Source of the DNA: Yponomeuta sedellus
Taxonomy: Eukaryota; Arthropoda; Insecta; Lepidoptera; Yponomeutidae
Length of the DNA: 64,000 nucleotides
Direction of reading: 5' to 3'
Assembly (NCBI GenBank): GCA_934045075.1
Contig: OW203724.1
Location: 11,891,473-11,955,472, forward strand
In this document: positions 21,763 through 32,722 of the stretch, piece after piece
How the letters are laid out: every line of letters starts with the position of its first letter
How positions within the stretch are numbered: position 1 is the stretch's first letter
The notes under the pieces: generated by a model
The model's input: only the letters and a program-made list of their open reading frames with translations
Databases searched by the model: none
Told to the model about the DNA's origin: nothing
Made by a program: the position numbers and the translations under genes

Positions 21763-21921
21763 AAGCCGCGGGTTTCCTGACGATCGTTTCCTTCACAGTT
21801 AGTGGAATTGCTACTACAATAACGCAGAACAAAGTCACAGGTACGTTCCCACACTGGGTATCGAACCTGGGTTTCTCGCTTCCCAGTCCATTGCCCTACC
21901 CACTGGGCTATTACCGCTATT
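21763..21921 (-). repeat. Half of a family G SINE (right arm copy)
   Basis: Reverse complement of 20960-21108, starting at the duplication breakpoint. The B-box complement GGGTATCGAACCTGGG is at about 21856. Confidence 0.9.
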
Positions 21922-22076
21922 AAGAAAATACTTCTTAATGTGGCCTTTATACGTCCCACTGTATAGCACAGGCTTATGGATGCGTGGTGATAAAATGCTA
22001 AAATACAAATAAATAAATTACTTCCTATATACTTCGTAAGTATGTACAAATGTTTTAATGTGCAATCTTCTTCTTC

Positions 22077-22330
22077 TTAGCGTGTCGATATTAGCGTAAC
22101 AAGTCTCGACGATAAGCGTGAGTCCAGAAATGTTTGGCCGGAACTTAGTTTCATCTCTATTGGTTTCTTGGACGCACATAACGTCGCAGCGAGGAAGTTA
22201 TAGGAATACTTATTCTGCGAGAAGCTTTCGATATTAATAGAGACTAAAATAGCGCTGGCCTCAAGGATGGACTTGACTTTTCCATGCATCGCAGTGAAAG
22301 GATTTGCCAATCAGCGGAAGGCACTCGCTG
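22077..22330 (-). pseudogene. LINE endonuclease fragment (right arm copy)
   Basis: Mirror copy of 20554-20790, with a 6-bp deletion that changes LRVCASK to LCASK in the longer frame and a few substitutions. It exists only because of the inverted duplication. Confidence 0.7.
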
Positions 22331-22726
22331 ATCGTTGCAGACGTACGACGCAGTGAGTACGTCGGTCGAGGAAGCTCCTTTCATGCTCCCCATATTGTGC
22401 AATAATAGTAGATTGTTGAACGAGGGTGGAAAGAATCAATCCCCGAGGTATTTACAGTAGTTCTGTTGAAAAAAGAATTTTTCATTTCTTATACTCGGAA
22501 AGTAGTGTTGTTTTGATCTGATTATTGGGTGGAAAATTGAGGGAAAAACTCATACAAATTACTTTCCACCCAAGGGCCGGAATGAACTTTAAAAATAGAA
22601 CTACTGTCAGTTGTGGAGAGTTTTATGTAATAAATAGGCTTAAAAAAATGCTGCGGCCATGTGAGTTTCTAAACAGCCAGTGTGAACGTAGCGGAAACTT
22701 CTTTGAGCAGAATAAGCCGCAACAAT

Positions 22727-23177
22727 AGGGAATGGAAGAAAATATCAGAAGTGCTTTATTTTTGTTTTGGTGATAGGAATAACCTTCCTTAACGCGAGAA
22801 AAAAGTTTCAATTTTTTTGGCCTCGTAGTTAATTTTTAAATAATCTTAATATTCTTCCATTCGTCGTTCTGGGCTCAGTACGGCTTAACAGACACATTCC
22901 CTGGTCCACTACTAATAAAAAAAATATGTGATTGATGACAATGACATGGACAGCTCCCGTCGTTGTCATCACAGATTTTTTTTTTCATTAGTAGCGAACC
23001 AAGGAATGTGTCTGTTAAGCCGTACTGAGCCCAGAACGACGAATGGAAGAATATTAAGATTATTTAAAAATTAACTACGAGGCCAAAAAAATTTAAACTT
23101 TTTTCTCGCGTTAAGGAAGGTTATTCCTATCACCAAAAAAAATAATCAAGCACTTCTGATATTTTCTTCCATTCCCT
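22727..23177. mobile_element. Foldback element M, inserted in the right arm only
   Basis: Starts AGGGAATGGAAGAAAATATC and ends with its complement. Inverted arms run about 200 bp nearly to the middle, leaving a short loop near 22935-22960. Both arms carry GTGTCTGTTAAGCCGTACTG (or its complement) and GTTAAGGAAGGTTATTCCTA. An AT dinucleotide is repeated at the borders, and the left arm of the palindrome shows the empty site. No ORF. Confidence 0.85.
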
Positions 23178-23978
23178 ATTAGGGATGCAAAGTTTTTTTT
23201 ATGATCGGATTTTATTTTATATTCTGATAGTAGACGTAATTTTAAGAAACTAATTTAATTTTTTTCGTGATTTATCGAGTTTATCATTGTTATTTCATTA
23301 AAATGAATATTATTCGGCGTGACGTCATATGTTACATACTATGTGTGTAGGTAGGGTTCGCGATTGGATTTGTCTGTGGTTTAGTGTAAAAAGACAGATG
23401 TTTGACTGATGAAGTTGACAGGCCATTTTTTTTTATATTTTTATTTTACAGGACCATGTACGAAACTTAAGTCCTAACTTATACTATTTTACATTTATGA
23501 AACTAATCTCGGATTAACCTAAACTAAAATTGAAGAGTAAACTAATTTGGATTAAATATTCTTTGCGGATGAAGAAATGAATTCAATTGACAGGCCATTG
23601 GTAGTTTTTCCACAGAATAACTACTACCACAGACGATTTAGCATGTGACGTCATCATAGAGGTCATATGAAGGGCATTTAAATATTATTATTTACTTAAA
23701 ATAAGGCTCATCTTTAATGAAAAAAATCTCTTACATTAAAAATACTGTAGTTTGGATGCTAAGCTCGAAATGGTTTTCGATTCAGGCAGTTCACTTTTTT
23801 TTTGCATCCCGAATTACGCGGTGAGTTCCAAATTAAAAAATTTAAAAAGTCGACTTAAATGGCGGGTACTAATCTGTTATAGTATCTGTGACGGAATTCA
23901 AAAAATAGACGATAATCATTTATGCTAAGATTTGAATATTAAAAATGAGTTTTTATTTTCCTCATATTCGAGATGTTA

Positions 23979-24205
23979 AAGCCAGTACATTGCATGAGTT
24001 TTATGTTTTATAATAATTATGTAAACTATATTACCTAATTAAGGACTTTGAGAAGACTAAGTTTGGAGCTTTTTTTTGTCCATTTTTCTCCACAATGATG
24101 TAGATTTTGAAATAGACACCTAGTTTGAATTGTAACGTTCACTAAGCCCCAGTTTCTGCGCTACTTTGAATAAAACCTTTTCATTTCATTTCTCTTCGAA
24201 CGTAG
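23979..24205 (+). repeat. Repeat family F (F1)
   Basis: Shares GGACTTTGAGAAGACTAAG, AAATAGACACCTAGTTTGAA and TTTCTGCGCTACTTTGAATA with the copies at 36895, 38035 and (diverged, minus) 56965. It ends in AATAAAACCTTTTCATTTCA, like the 3' end of a retroposed transcript. Confidence 0.65.
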
Positions 24206-24212
24206 TACAACG

Positions 24213-24315
24213 TACAGTCAACAGCACGTCATCCTATACATACCAGCACTCTAATCAGATACGTTACCAACGACTTTGCAACAAAACTGTACAGCTTGAC
24301 CTGCTGTCGACTGTA
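24213..24315. mobile_element. Small MITE of family I
   Basis: About 103 bp with terminal repeats TACAGTCAACAGCACGTCA and the complement of TACAGTCGACAGCAGGTCA. A second copy is at 43209-43300, and a half copy (GGCAGTCGACAGCAAATTA) lies near 60620. Confidence 0.75.
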
Positions 24316-24417
24316 AATTAGAACGAAATAGACCATTATAGGGATGTTATGATGAATAGGTAGAATGTTTGGTCGAACCTATAGAGTTTGTAAAGTTAAA
24401 TGAGTGTGCACCGTGTT

Positions 24418-24560
24418 TTTTTTTTTTTTTTAAACATTTATTCAAATAAAAAATACAAAAAAATACAGAAGTTGGTTTCTGCCAAACTGCATAACAGTTT
24501 TCGCGGAGTCCCCGGTCCTCTCACGGCTCTCCGGTCTGCTCGGTAACAGCACGGTAACGC
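24418..24560 (-). mobile_element. Retroelement 3' end with poly(A) tail
   Basis: On minus: GGCAGAAACCAACTTCTGTA, then an AATAAATG signal followed by a run of about 17 A (the T run at 24418-24432). A poly(A) tail after a signal marks a retroposed transcript. The upstream part reads as protein in one frame (GPGTPRKLL...AETNFC), perhaps the C terminus of a LINE ORF. Confidence 0.55.
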
Positions 24561-24782
24561 TTAATCCCCCTTTGCACTCGTGGAATTACAAAGGTAGGTA
24601 CAGCCGACAATACGTGGACGTAGCCTGTTGTAAGAGTTAATTAATCATGTTTATGATTTATAAAATGTTTTGACTAAAACTCTGTTTTATGCATACATTA
24701 ATCTAATAAATTGATAATTAATTCATTTATCTGTGGATGCATCAAAAAACGCTTTTGTTATCGAGTCTCCTTGGGCTTCAAC

Positions 24783-25109
24783 TCCCCACTGCTGGGGCAC
24801 GGGTCTCTTCCTGCATCGCAGGAAGGTTAGGCCATACTCCACCACCGGAGCCATGTCCTGGTTGGTGGAGGATTGTAAGACAGTAGCCGCCCATAAGGCC
24901 TTTGACATGGCTTAACGACTGCCATTACATGACAGCCGGCACCAACGGCTTAACGTGCCTTGCGAAGCACACAACCGCTCGGAAAAAATGCCACTAGCGT
25001 TAGTAACGGGACGGTCACCCATCCTGCACCTGACCGCGCCTGTTGTTGCTTAACTCAAGTGATTGATTCCAATCACTCGGTTCGGCTAGGCCACGCACGA
25101 GCGCTTCAA
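24783..25109 (-). repeat. Family A SINE (A3), nearly full length
   Basis: On plus it reads from CCCACTGCTGGGGCACGGGT through GACTGCCATTACATGACAGC and CACCTGACCGCGCCTGTTGT to GAGCGCTTC. Orientation minus. The usual CTGTCAGAAGTTATCAAG block is deleted at about 24886. Confidence 0.85.
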
Positions 25110-25654
25110 CTTAACAATAATTAATACAAAAGTTTAGTAACGGTAAATATATATATACAAACCCAGAAAACATCTTCATATTGTTTTGTTCATAAAAATG
25201 AACAAAACAAAACAAGAAAAGCTGACTTTTAAATATCTAAACTAACCTTCAATCTCAAAATATTTGGTGCGGAAGTTATATTTAACTTTATTCAGTTTCG
25301 GTCTACTTGTAAATAACTACACGTAAATTAACTGTTAGTCGTTCGTTTATCTCAATAATCCGCTATTTGCCTCTCTTTTCAAGTATGTCTTAAACGGTAA
25401 ATAACTCTTCCATTAGACCAAAAAATATTTTAGTATATTTTTTGAGGACCTAAAAGCAACAAAAAATATATTTTAAAACTTTATTTTCCTAAACAGCCAA
25501 AAACGCGGTCAGCCATTTCTGTCTATGGTCTGAAGTCCCAAAAGCTTGTAAACAAAGTTTGACATTAAATTTTCTGTAAATGATCTGTGATCATAGTGAA
25601 ATAACAACAACGCAACCATGATTTCATTGAATTTACATATACCAATATACCAAT
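25110..25654. other. Anonymous AT-rich stretch upstream of THAP remnant
   Basis: No recognised repeat or promoter. GAACAAAACAAAACAAG near 25200 is the mirror of TTGTTTTGTTC just before it, forming a small hairpin. Confidence 0.35.
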
Positions 25655-25827
25655 TATCATTATTGCATTGTTCGAGAATGAAAAAACACGTCAATAAAGA
25701 CCCCCGGGAAGTTGTGGATTAGTGTACCCAGTGGAATTAACATTCGAAAAACTTGGCTCAAACTTGCCACAAGAGACCCCGATTCTTTATCGATTGAAAC
25801 TCAGGTGTATATGAAGATCACTTTGAT
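25655..25827 (+). pseudogene. Broken THAP-domain exon
   Basis: THAP domains are C2CH zinc fingers that bind DNA; they occur in host regulators and at the N terminus of P-like and other transposases. Here the plus strand reads YHYC (Cys codon 25664-25666), IVRE, a TGA stop at 25679-25681 exactly where the second zinc Cys of a CX4C pair is expected, then KNTSIKTPGKLW, ISVPSGINIRKTWLKLATRD, PDSLSIETQVY, and after a one-base shift EDHFD, which contains the zinc His. The frame then meets GTAAGT (25828-25833), a strong 5' splice site placed where many THAP genes split. Spacing fits the N-terminal two-thirds of a THAP domain. The stop, the frameshift and the lack of a start codon in frame point to a pseudogene or dead transposon exon. 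No second exon was recognised downstream. Confidence 0.7.
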
Positions 25828-25833
25828 GTAAGT

Positions 25834-27110
25834 CCTATAATAATTAATATCCACTGGCTCTGGCTGAAAGATGTTTGTTTACAAACGGAAGATGCTTTCA
25901 ACATGGCGGATAGCGTTTTCAGCGTTCCGAATGAAAAGCGGAAACAATTTTTTTACTTTGCAAATTTTGCAGCCATCCTGCATACTTACGTACCAAAATC
26001 AATATAGGTATTTCGGTTTCTAACGTTAAATTATAGGAAATATTCATTTTTCGCGTGAAATTTGATCAGAGTCAAATAGCGGATTCAAGAAATAAGTATC
26101 AATACAACTTTATTTTCAATTTCTTGACGGTATTTAGATTTAAAAAAATTTACTCACGAGAGCTGAATGCGACGAAATATGCATTCACGTGGCATTCACC
26201 AACTTAATAATTAAGATTCCCGAGAAAATACCCTTTACAGATATTTAGAATGTTCTCCGAATTGGATTATTCTCAGTAAATGGCTGCTTAAATTCCCACT
26301 AGGGAGAATAATCTCAGTGATTGATTGCCCATCTCTATTCTTAACTTTTGGAGTCGATGGTAAGCCATTTCCATCGTTTGGTTGGTCTTCCTGTTATTGG
26401 CTTGCGAAGTGATGCATGGCCCGTTTTAATGTCCACGTTTGCGTCGCTCAAATGTCGGCCCTCAAATATTTCAGAAACTGCTTGATCATCCGAAAAATTT
26501 CAGTCCCTATATCTAAATCGGCACGTCCGTTTGACGTCAAACTATAATCCCTCGTTTTCGAATCCGAAGATTGAAAGCACTGAACTTTATGAAATTTCCC
26601 AATTTGAAATAAAACAAAAAGAAATTACCTGCCTAATTTGTCGCTTCATTAATTACCTACTGCTCAGGTAAGGAGGAGAACAATGTTGCTCATGTATGTA
26701 TTTTGGGAACAAGAACAATGCAGAATATTACGCCAATGAGATCAAAAGGGGTACCTATGTAGGTACAAGAAAATATATCCAAAGTTTGCTGGGGCTTTAC
26801 CATCAATCATTTGTTAGTTCTTTTCTTGTCTTATTGAGATGAACCCTAATTTTGGTATTATGCTGAGATATGAACAACATTTAATTTAAAACAAAGTTAA
26901 ACTTAGTTCAAACAAAGGCCAGTTTCAAGCAGAGAAGATAAAGCAATATGCCGTCTATGATTTCACATTCCGAGTGAGAAATGTCGAAAGGCCTTAGCCA
27001 GCGGCCACAGCGAAGAGGCGCGGAAATCACGTGATAGACTTCCATACAAAATATACTGAAGGAAAGGGTCGAAGCCTACAAAGAAGAAACTAAACTGACA
27101 TCTGGATTTA
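25834..27110. other. Anonymous stretch after THAP remnant
   Basis: Could be an intron or more of the same element. No protein motif was found on either strand. GAATAATC / GATTATTC pairs occur at 26260-26310. Confidence 0.35.
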
Positions 27111-27112
27111 GT

Positions 27113-27560
27113 GACGACCTCTGTGGCGCAGCGGTAGCGCATCTGCTTACCACGCGAGACCCGAGACAGGTTCGAACCCCGGCTTGGGATAAAAAAAAAC
27201 CCCAGGGAGCCGATTCTCGCCCATGCAAATTGAAAGCGTAGACGCATAATATTCGCATGCTTAGACTTTGTCGCATAAAACTAAGATAAGAAAATTCGAC
27301 CGAGTTATTTTCTCATTCGAATTCAATCTGGCATGGCGTTCAAAATTCAGATTTTGGCCTTTTCGTTCAATTTTTTATGAACAATTCAAGTCGTATATGA
27401 CCTTAGAGTCGTATACGACTTATTTGCTAATAAAGTGACAATTGGCTCCCTGGTCTTGGTTGTTTGCATGTTTGTGATGTCGCTGTTTCTGGTTCTCACG
27501 ACCCAGGGTATCCTAGTGTGGGGCCAGAAGCAATGTATGTGCCTGTATGTAAATGTTATG
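27113..27560 (+). repeat. Family C SINE (C1) split by a MITE
   Basis: Head GACCTCTGTGGCGCAGCGGT with B box GGTTCGAACCCCGGC, then AAAAAACCCCAGG. The body resumes at about 27450 with TCTTGGTTGTTTGCATGTTT, GTTTCTGGTTCTCACGACCC, GTATCCTAGTGTGGGGCCAG and ends TGTAAATGTTATG. The interruption is a foldback element at about 27206-27450. Confidence 0.85.
27206..27450. mobile_element. MITE inserted in family C SINE
   Basis: Inverted ends CCAGGGAGCCGATTCTC and the complement of CCAGGGAGCCAATTGTC. About 245 bp, no ORF. Intact C copies at 53872 and 62859 show the uninterrupted CCCCAGGTCTTGG or CCCCTGGTCTTGG join. Confidence 0.75.
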
Positions 27561-27984
27561 TTATATTATGAGATTTAGGATTTTGCATTTTAATTTTGAA
27601 TTTCTTTAATAACCTTTATTAATAATTATTTCGTTATAATTTTGGATGAATGTGACCTTATTTTAAGAACATGCATTAGCTAGGATCGTTTATTGTGCTC
27701 TTGTTGTAGTCGCTGTTCTCTTTTTTTTGTTTGATTGTCCTCATTTATAAATATCCCCAATTGATAATTTTAACCACTTGGCTCGGTTTCGCTTAAGTGT
27801 TAATCACAAGTGTTTGCTAAATTTGGCGTTTTGGGGAATCTGAAAACGAGCGCTGTGCGTACGTACAACTTACGCTGAGTTCTGTCACTCATTACCACTG
27901 TATCAGCTTCACTTACGTCATGTTTTTTTGTCAATTTAATTTTATTAATAACTAGCTGCCCCAGCGAACTTCATACAGCCTACC
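27561..27984. other. Anonymous stretch with a short repeat head
   Basis: AACTAGCTGCCCCAGCGAAC at 27951 resembles the start of the repeat at 47190, cut off by the SINE that follows. Otherwise nothing. Confidence 0.4.
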
Positions 27985-28311
27985 ATGCCCCATGCTGGAG
28001 CACGGGTCTCGGTTAGGCCATACTCCACTACGGGGGCCAAGTCCGAGTGGGTGGAGGACTGTAAGACAGTGGCGTGTCTTACTATCAGAAGTTATCAAGC
28101 CATAAGGCCTCTGACATGGCTTAATGATTGCCATTACATGACAGCCGGCACCAACGGCTTAACGTGCTTTGCGAAGTACGGAAGCGCTCGGATAAAATGC
28201 CACTAGCAGTGGTCACGGGACGGTCATCCATCCTGCACCTGACCGCGCCTGATGTTGCTTAACTCAAGTGATTGATTCCAATCACTCAGTTCGACTAGGC
28301 CACGAGCGCTT
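27985..28311 (-). repeat. Family A SINE (A4)
   Basis: On plus: CATGCTGGAGCACGGGTCTC through GGCCTCTGACATGGCTTAAT and CACCTGACCGCGCCTGATGT to CCACGAGCGCT. Minus orientation; the TTCCTGCATCGCAGGAAGG part is deleted. Confidence 0.85.
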
Positions 28312-28975
28312 TATGGTAATAAACGGTTTCAATTTCAATTTCAAGAGGTCAATGAAGCAAATTCTATACAACGCGTCTTTTTCGCGCCCCCGTACCACGT
28401 CCTTTCTGTGTAGCCACTGGATTAATAAAATAGGGTCGGCAAAACCTCTGGGCCCCGTTCTTGATGAGTCTTATTATACATCATCTCGCTGTTTTTGCCA
28501 ACCCTTGTCCCAGTATAAAACTCTGCTGCCCATTTACGTTGTCATTTGGACAGTGAAAAAGGTCTACTTTTTGCCCTTGATTTTGTAAAGAGGAAATGAT
28601 GTGACATTAATAGCACTCGGCGTTTATTTATTTGTACAAAATGTACCTCCCGCGTGACATTTGGTTAAAAAGATTCTTTTTTGTCTTATAATATATTTTT
28701 GCTATTTTTCAATGAGTAGATCTATGGCACCAATGTAATAGGTTCCAGTTTAGTTACGCTACGGGCGATTTAAGAAATGAAAGTGTACATTTTGTCACCT
28801 GCCGTCGGTACCTGTTTGTTGTGTGGATTTTTGATTATAATTGTAACAAGAAAGAAATTAACTGAAAACTTGTAATTGCATTTTACGTAAGTTGTTATCT
28901 TAACCGTCTTAGTAGTCTTTCGAGTGAACATAATGCCTATCACATTCCTTTATTTATTCATTTCATTCCCGCGGT
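28312..28975. other. Anonymous stretch
   Basis: The open frame at 28268-28588 overlaps the SINE and shows no domain. No gene called. Confidence 0.4.
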
Positions 28976-28979
28976 TCAC

Positions 28980-29250
28980 ATTCGGGAGGTTGTGGGTTTG
29001 AATCCCGGCAAATTACCGATGACTTAGTTCTCTAAGTTACATAATAATATACTTGACAAATAAAGGCAGCGTATTGTATTGCGACGTTATAGTACCAGTA
29101 CCACTCGCTAACGGTGAATTCGTGAGGAAATCTGAGTGTCTGACGTGTTCACGTTACTCAGAGCTTGAGATTACGAATTCGCGATGGGCACGCAAGGTAA
29201 TTAAGCCCCTCTCTGAGAGAACCTGTGCCCTGCAGAATGCCCTTGGTTTT
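28980..29250 (+). repeat. Family D SINE (D2)
   Basis: B-box region GGTTGTGGGTTTGAATCCCG, then ATGACTTAGTTCTCTAAGTT, GGTGAATTCGTGAGGAAATC, CGATGGGCACGCAAGGTAAT and CTCTCTGAGAGAACCTGTGC with CCCTGCAG. The A-box end is truncated. Confidence 0.7.
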
Positions 29251-29536
29251 CGTTCTTGTTTTAGAATTAAAAGCGTTTATAGGTGCATACGTTCTGTTTC
29301 TTCAAACATTTACATTTAGGACTCGTCCTTGAGGAATTAAAATATAGTTAAATGAATATCGTTAGTTAGTATTGTTTTTATTCATTTGGAAATCGGTAAG
29401 ACTGTCAAGACCTAAAGCCTCAAGACTGATAAGCCTCCAAGCATAATGATAGAAACCTTTTTAAGTTTGCTAGGTAATTTATAAAAACACGATTTCTCTA
29501 AAACTCTACAAATTCAGCTTGAATAGTCAAGTAAAG

Positions 29537-29773
29537 TTTTCGCCATAGGCAGTCTCTTAGCTTTTAGAATATACCTCGGCTACTATCGGATAGAATCGTA
29601 TATATGTGTGTAATAGAAAATATCGGAACTAATATGATACTTAAATAAACATAAATAATCTTAATAAGAAAAGTTTTATACAGAGCAGGAAGTAGTATTA
29701 CACTCGTGTGCTTTCGGCGAAAACCGAATCCTACTCTAGAGCCCGAGGTATATTCTAAAAGCTAACAGACTGT
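29537..29773. mobile_element. Foldback element
   Basis: TTAGCTTTTAGAATATACCT near 29557 pairs with AGGTATATTCTAAAAGCTAA near 29746. A second pair TTTTCGCC / GGCGAAAA lies near 29537 and 29716. Arms about 32 bp, no ORF. Confidence 0.6.
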
Positions 29774-29775
29774 AC

Positions 29776-30414
29776 ATTTAAGCTTTTACTTAATTTACTA
29801 CTAAACGGTCGTGACGCGAAGGACGATGCACTCCGATGCAGTCCATCTGATAAAACAATACGGGTTATAGCAAAATAAAGAATATAAAACGGCATAATAT
29901 AAAGTTCATCTTGTAAACATCTTATAAAAGTTTCTGTGTAAGTAGCCCAAGCCAAGTGGAGGCATGTCGTTATGGGGTGAGCGTAGGGGTCAGTAAGGTG
30001 TAAAAAATGGGGCATGAGATATGGCTATGTCAAGCACTTACACACAACTCCAGCATGGGCTTTCACCCATACCTACGCAATAGAAAAACTGAAATCGTCA
30101 CAATTTATTCATGGAAATACATACTTTTTTAGAGATGTGTCACACGGGATTTGTCTGTGCATTACGTTAGCGTTGCGTCGACTGAGCGGTGACGCTCCGT
30201 CATTCTGCGTATAACTCTGAACGACATGCTACAGGATGCGTTTAAATGACGGACGAAAATGCAGAAGGAGAAGCGCAACAAGAGGTGGGGAAATACGTTC
30301 AAAGGAAGAAACGGTAGCGCATAGTGATGTGAACCTATTAGTACGATATCAAACTACACCAACTGGGACGTCGGAGATAGTTGCGTTGATGCAGCGAGTT
30401 GACCACGCGAGATC
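29776..30414. other. Unassigned stretch upstream of LINE fragment
   Basis: May contain more 5' sequence of the LINE at 30.4 kb, but no conserved protein was recognised. Confidence 0.35.
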
Positions 30415-31042
30415 GTGCGGCGTCCACTAGCTGCTTTGAAATCTTTGCATTGCGACGAAGCAGTGATCCCGCAACACTCTTGTGGCATCGCTCGACGAGA
30501 ATTATGGGCAATCGAGCTTAAAAACGAAATTGAAATCCTTATACAGTCTGAAATTCAGTCTTATAAAGTCAGGGTGAGGAGGGACCTCGCATTGGTATCA
30601 TATATGCACAAAGTGCTGGTGGGTAGGATGCGCAATCCGGTGGAGTTAGGGGCGATGAGTCTGTGCGTGCCGGACGAGTACGTGGGGCGCCGCCGCCGGC
30701 CGCCGCTGCTGCTGGTGCCGCGAGCGCGCACTAACCTGCTGGCGCAGGCGCCGCTGACGCGCGCGCTCCGCACTTTGAATGTCACCTCGGATCAAACGGA
30801 CCTCTTCCATTTTGCTCTGAGTGAATTCAAGAGAGTAGCGTTGTTCGTGCTGTGCTATGGGGAACACTTATGTTGATTGGTATTACATCTGTTATATTGA
30901 TAAGAGGTTAATTAAATTAAATAGTTGTTAAGTTATTACCTAGACATAAGATATTTTGGGAAATTGTAAGTTTCATGCCAATCGAATTAGGCTAAGCCTG
31001 TAAAGATAGGTATAAGTGAAAATAAAATAAAAATAAAAAAAT
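30415..31042 (+). pseudogene. LINE C-terminal domain and 3' end (Jockey/CR1-like)
   Basis: One open frame (30415-30876) ends in the cysteine-poor C-terminal region of Jockey/CR1-type RT proteins: RRDLALVSYMHKVLVGRMRN, then LCVPDEYVGRRRRPPLLLVP, RARTNLLAQAPLTRALRTLN and DLFHFALSEFK. The usual family text is a helix with FLHK, then a short VP region, RT/N-rich line, and DLFxxS. No RT catalytic box lies upstream, so the copy is 5'-truncated or recombined. After the stop, about 145 bp of 3' untranslated sequence ends in ATAAAATAAAAATAAAAAAA (31022-31041), a tail expected of an insertion by target-primed reverse transcription. A GC-rich codon stretch (30680-30775) contrasts with its surroundings. 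Confidence 0.75.
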
Positions 31043-31646
31043 GTAGCTCAGATAATTATGCATTTGCGTATGTGTAAGTTCCCATCCAACTTCACTAAAG
31101 AGAAGGGATGCTCGATTTTTCGCGCCATTAGTTACGTGACAAACGGTGGTTCCTTGTTAAAATGTCGTTTTCACGGATAACGCAATTTTAAAGATCCGTC
31201 GCACTGCGATCAGCCGGTACAATTTTCTTAGAAAAACAGGAAATCTTATCGTGAATATAAATTGAGTTTCTATTTAGCTCCCTACTTGTTTACTTGAAAC
31301 CTTTTGTAACATAGAAAATATTAGATGGTGTTTTAATAAAATTGATAATATTATATTGTGTGAACGCAGCTTCCTTAGGATGGGATCGAATTTGAATTAT
31401 GATTAAGAACCAAGGTATCCTTAATCAAGGGATTTAGTCACGTGGCTGTAGGAAGAAAACAAGTATTTTTTTAAGGCGAACTTGCATCAAAATTAACACG
31501 CATATATGTCGCTTTAAAACATGACAAAAACGGTGGTGTCATCATGGTATCGTAACGGTTTCGGTGACATGGTTCACTATATGAGATTCATTAACAAAAA
31601 CCTTAACATAAAGATACGATTAAATCCCAGTTGACGAATTTTAACT
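31043..31646. other. Anonymous AT-rich stretch
   Basis: No feature recognised. Confidence 0.4.
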
Positions 31647-31657
31647 AAAATCTGGTT

Positions 31658-31890
31658 TAGTATTTTCTAAGGTTAACACGAGCACTAGACATAATTAAAA
31701 CTGTTTTTATATGGATTTCACTCGTTTAGAACCCGACGATTCGGCACTTTTACAGGTGCCGTGGTCTCGGATGACACCCATCATCCGTCATCAGTCATCC
31801 GAGACCAAGGCACCTGTAAAAGTGTCAAAACGTCGTAAAATTGTAAAAATATAATAGACGAGTGAAATCCATATAAAAACAGTTTTAATT
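31658..31890. mobile_element. Foldback element N1 with 11-bp target repeats
   Basis: Flanked by AAAATCTGGTT at 31647-31657 and 31891-31901. Inverted arms AATTAAAACTGTTTTTATAT...TTTCACTCGT (31692-31725) and complement (31858-31890). Inside, CGGCACTTTTACAGGTGCCG and GTCATCCGAGACCAAGGCAC pair again. The unpaired left lead TATTTTCTAAGGTTAACACG is shared with N2 at 36219. Confidence 0.8.
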
Positions 31891-31901
31891 AAAATCTGGT
31901 T

Positions 31902-32709
31902 CTAAATAGGTATATTGTTTAGGTAAGACACAAAAATCTCATGTCACAGTGTTTACTATCGAACTCCTCCGAAACGGCTTCAACCAATTCTTATGATTTT
32001 TTTTGTTTATTTTTAGTAGGTCTGAGACTAGATCGTAGGTTAACTAATATAGTGAAACAACGTTTGCGTAGTCCACAATTATTTTTATTTAAATTTTGTT
32101 ACAAAACAATTACAGGGAAAAAAATACAATAGAAGAGGTACAACACAATTCTACAATTATTTATTCAGTTTTTGAAAGTACAGGTTTACTTGTAAAAGTA
32201 TTTTTTTAATGTTAGTAGTAATATAAGTTTATCGTCTGGGTACCAATGAAAATAATCAAAAACTTCAAGAAAGGGACGGTGTATGGATAAAAACAATATA
32301 AAAATATTGTCTTTGCATTTATTTATTTGTTGCCTTGATTTCGTTCCTAGCTGTACCGAAGAAATATTATACTAATAATAATTTGAGTTTTAAGTAGGTT
32401 CTGGGGCGCATTTAAGTTAATTGCCGACTGCTCACATTAATTACCTCATACCAAAAGCATTGAAATTGTTCCCTCTTTGTGTTATGGCGCACAGTGGGAA
32501 CCTTTGTACTACTGTGTAGAAATAAGTAAAGAAACTTTCAAATGTAATGTTAAAATGGTTTAAAAAATATGTCGGAACGTTAATACGAAGTTGTACAATA
32601 TAATAAAATTTTTTTCCAACTATTTTATGATAAAAAAATTAATATGACAAATCTGAAATAAAAAAAAATTTAAATAACTAATAAATGTATTAACCAAATT
32701 AACCAAATT
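31902..32709. other. Anonymous AT-rich stretch
   Basis: Several A/T-runs; nothing recognised. Confidence 0.4.
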
Positions 32710-32722
32710 ACCATCTAACGTC

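Larger units (their letters stand above)
19349..23975. repeat. Large inverted duplication (palindrome), arms about 1.76 kb
   Basis: Left arm 19349-21108 and right arm 21763-23975 are near-identical reverse complements, separated by a 654-bp spacer. The right arm is longer only because of element M (22727-23177); subtracting it and its 2-bp target repeat gives the same length as the left arm. The outer ends are CATCTCGAATATGAGG and its complement. The inner ends fall at CGCGGCTT inside a family G SINE. Differences are few, including a 6-bp deletion near 22181. Arms contain K (with L), a LINE endonuclease fragment and a SINE. Confidence 0.95.

Noticed and set aside
30561..30867. Minus-strand frames over the LINE C terminus
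   Set aside because: Shadows of the plus-strand LINE frame, which has recognisable protein text.
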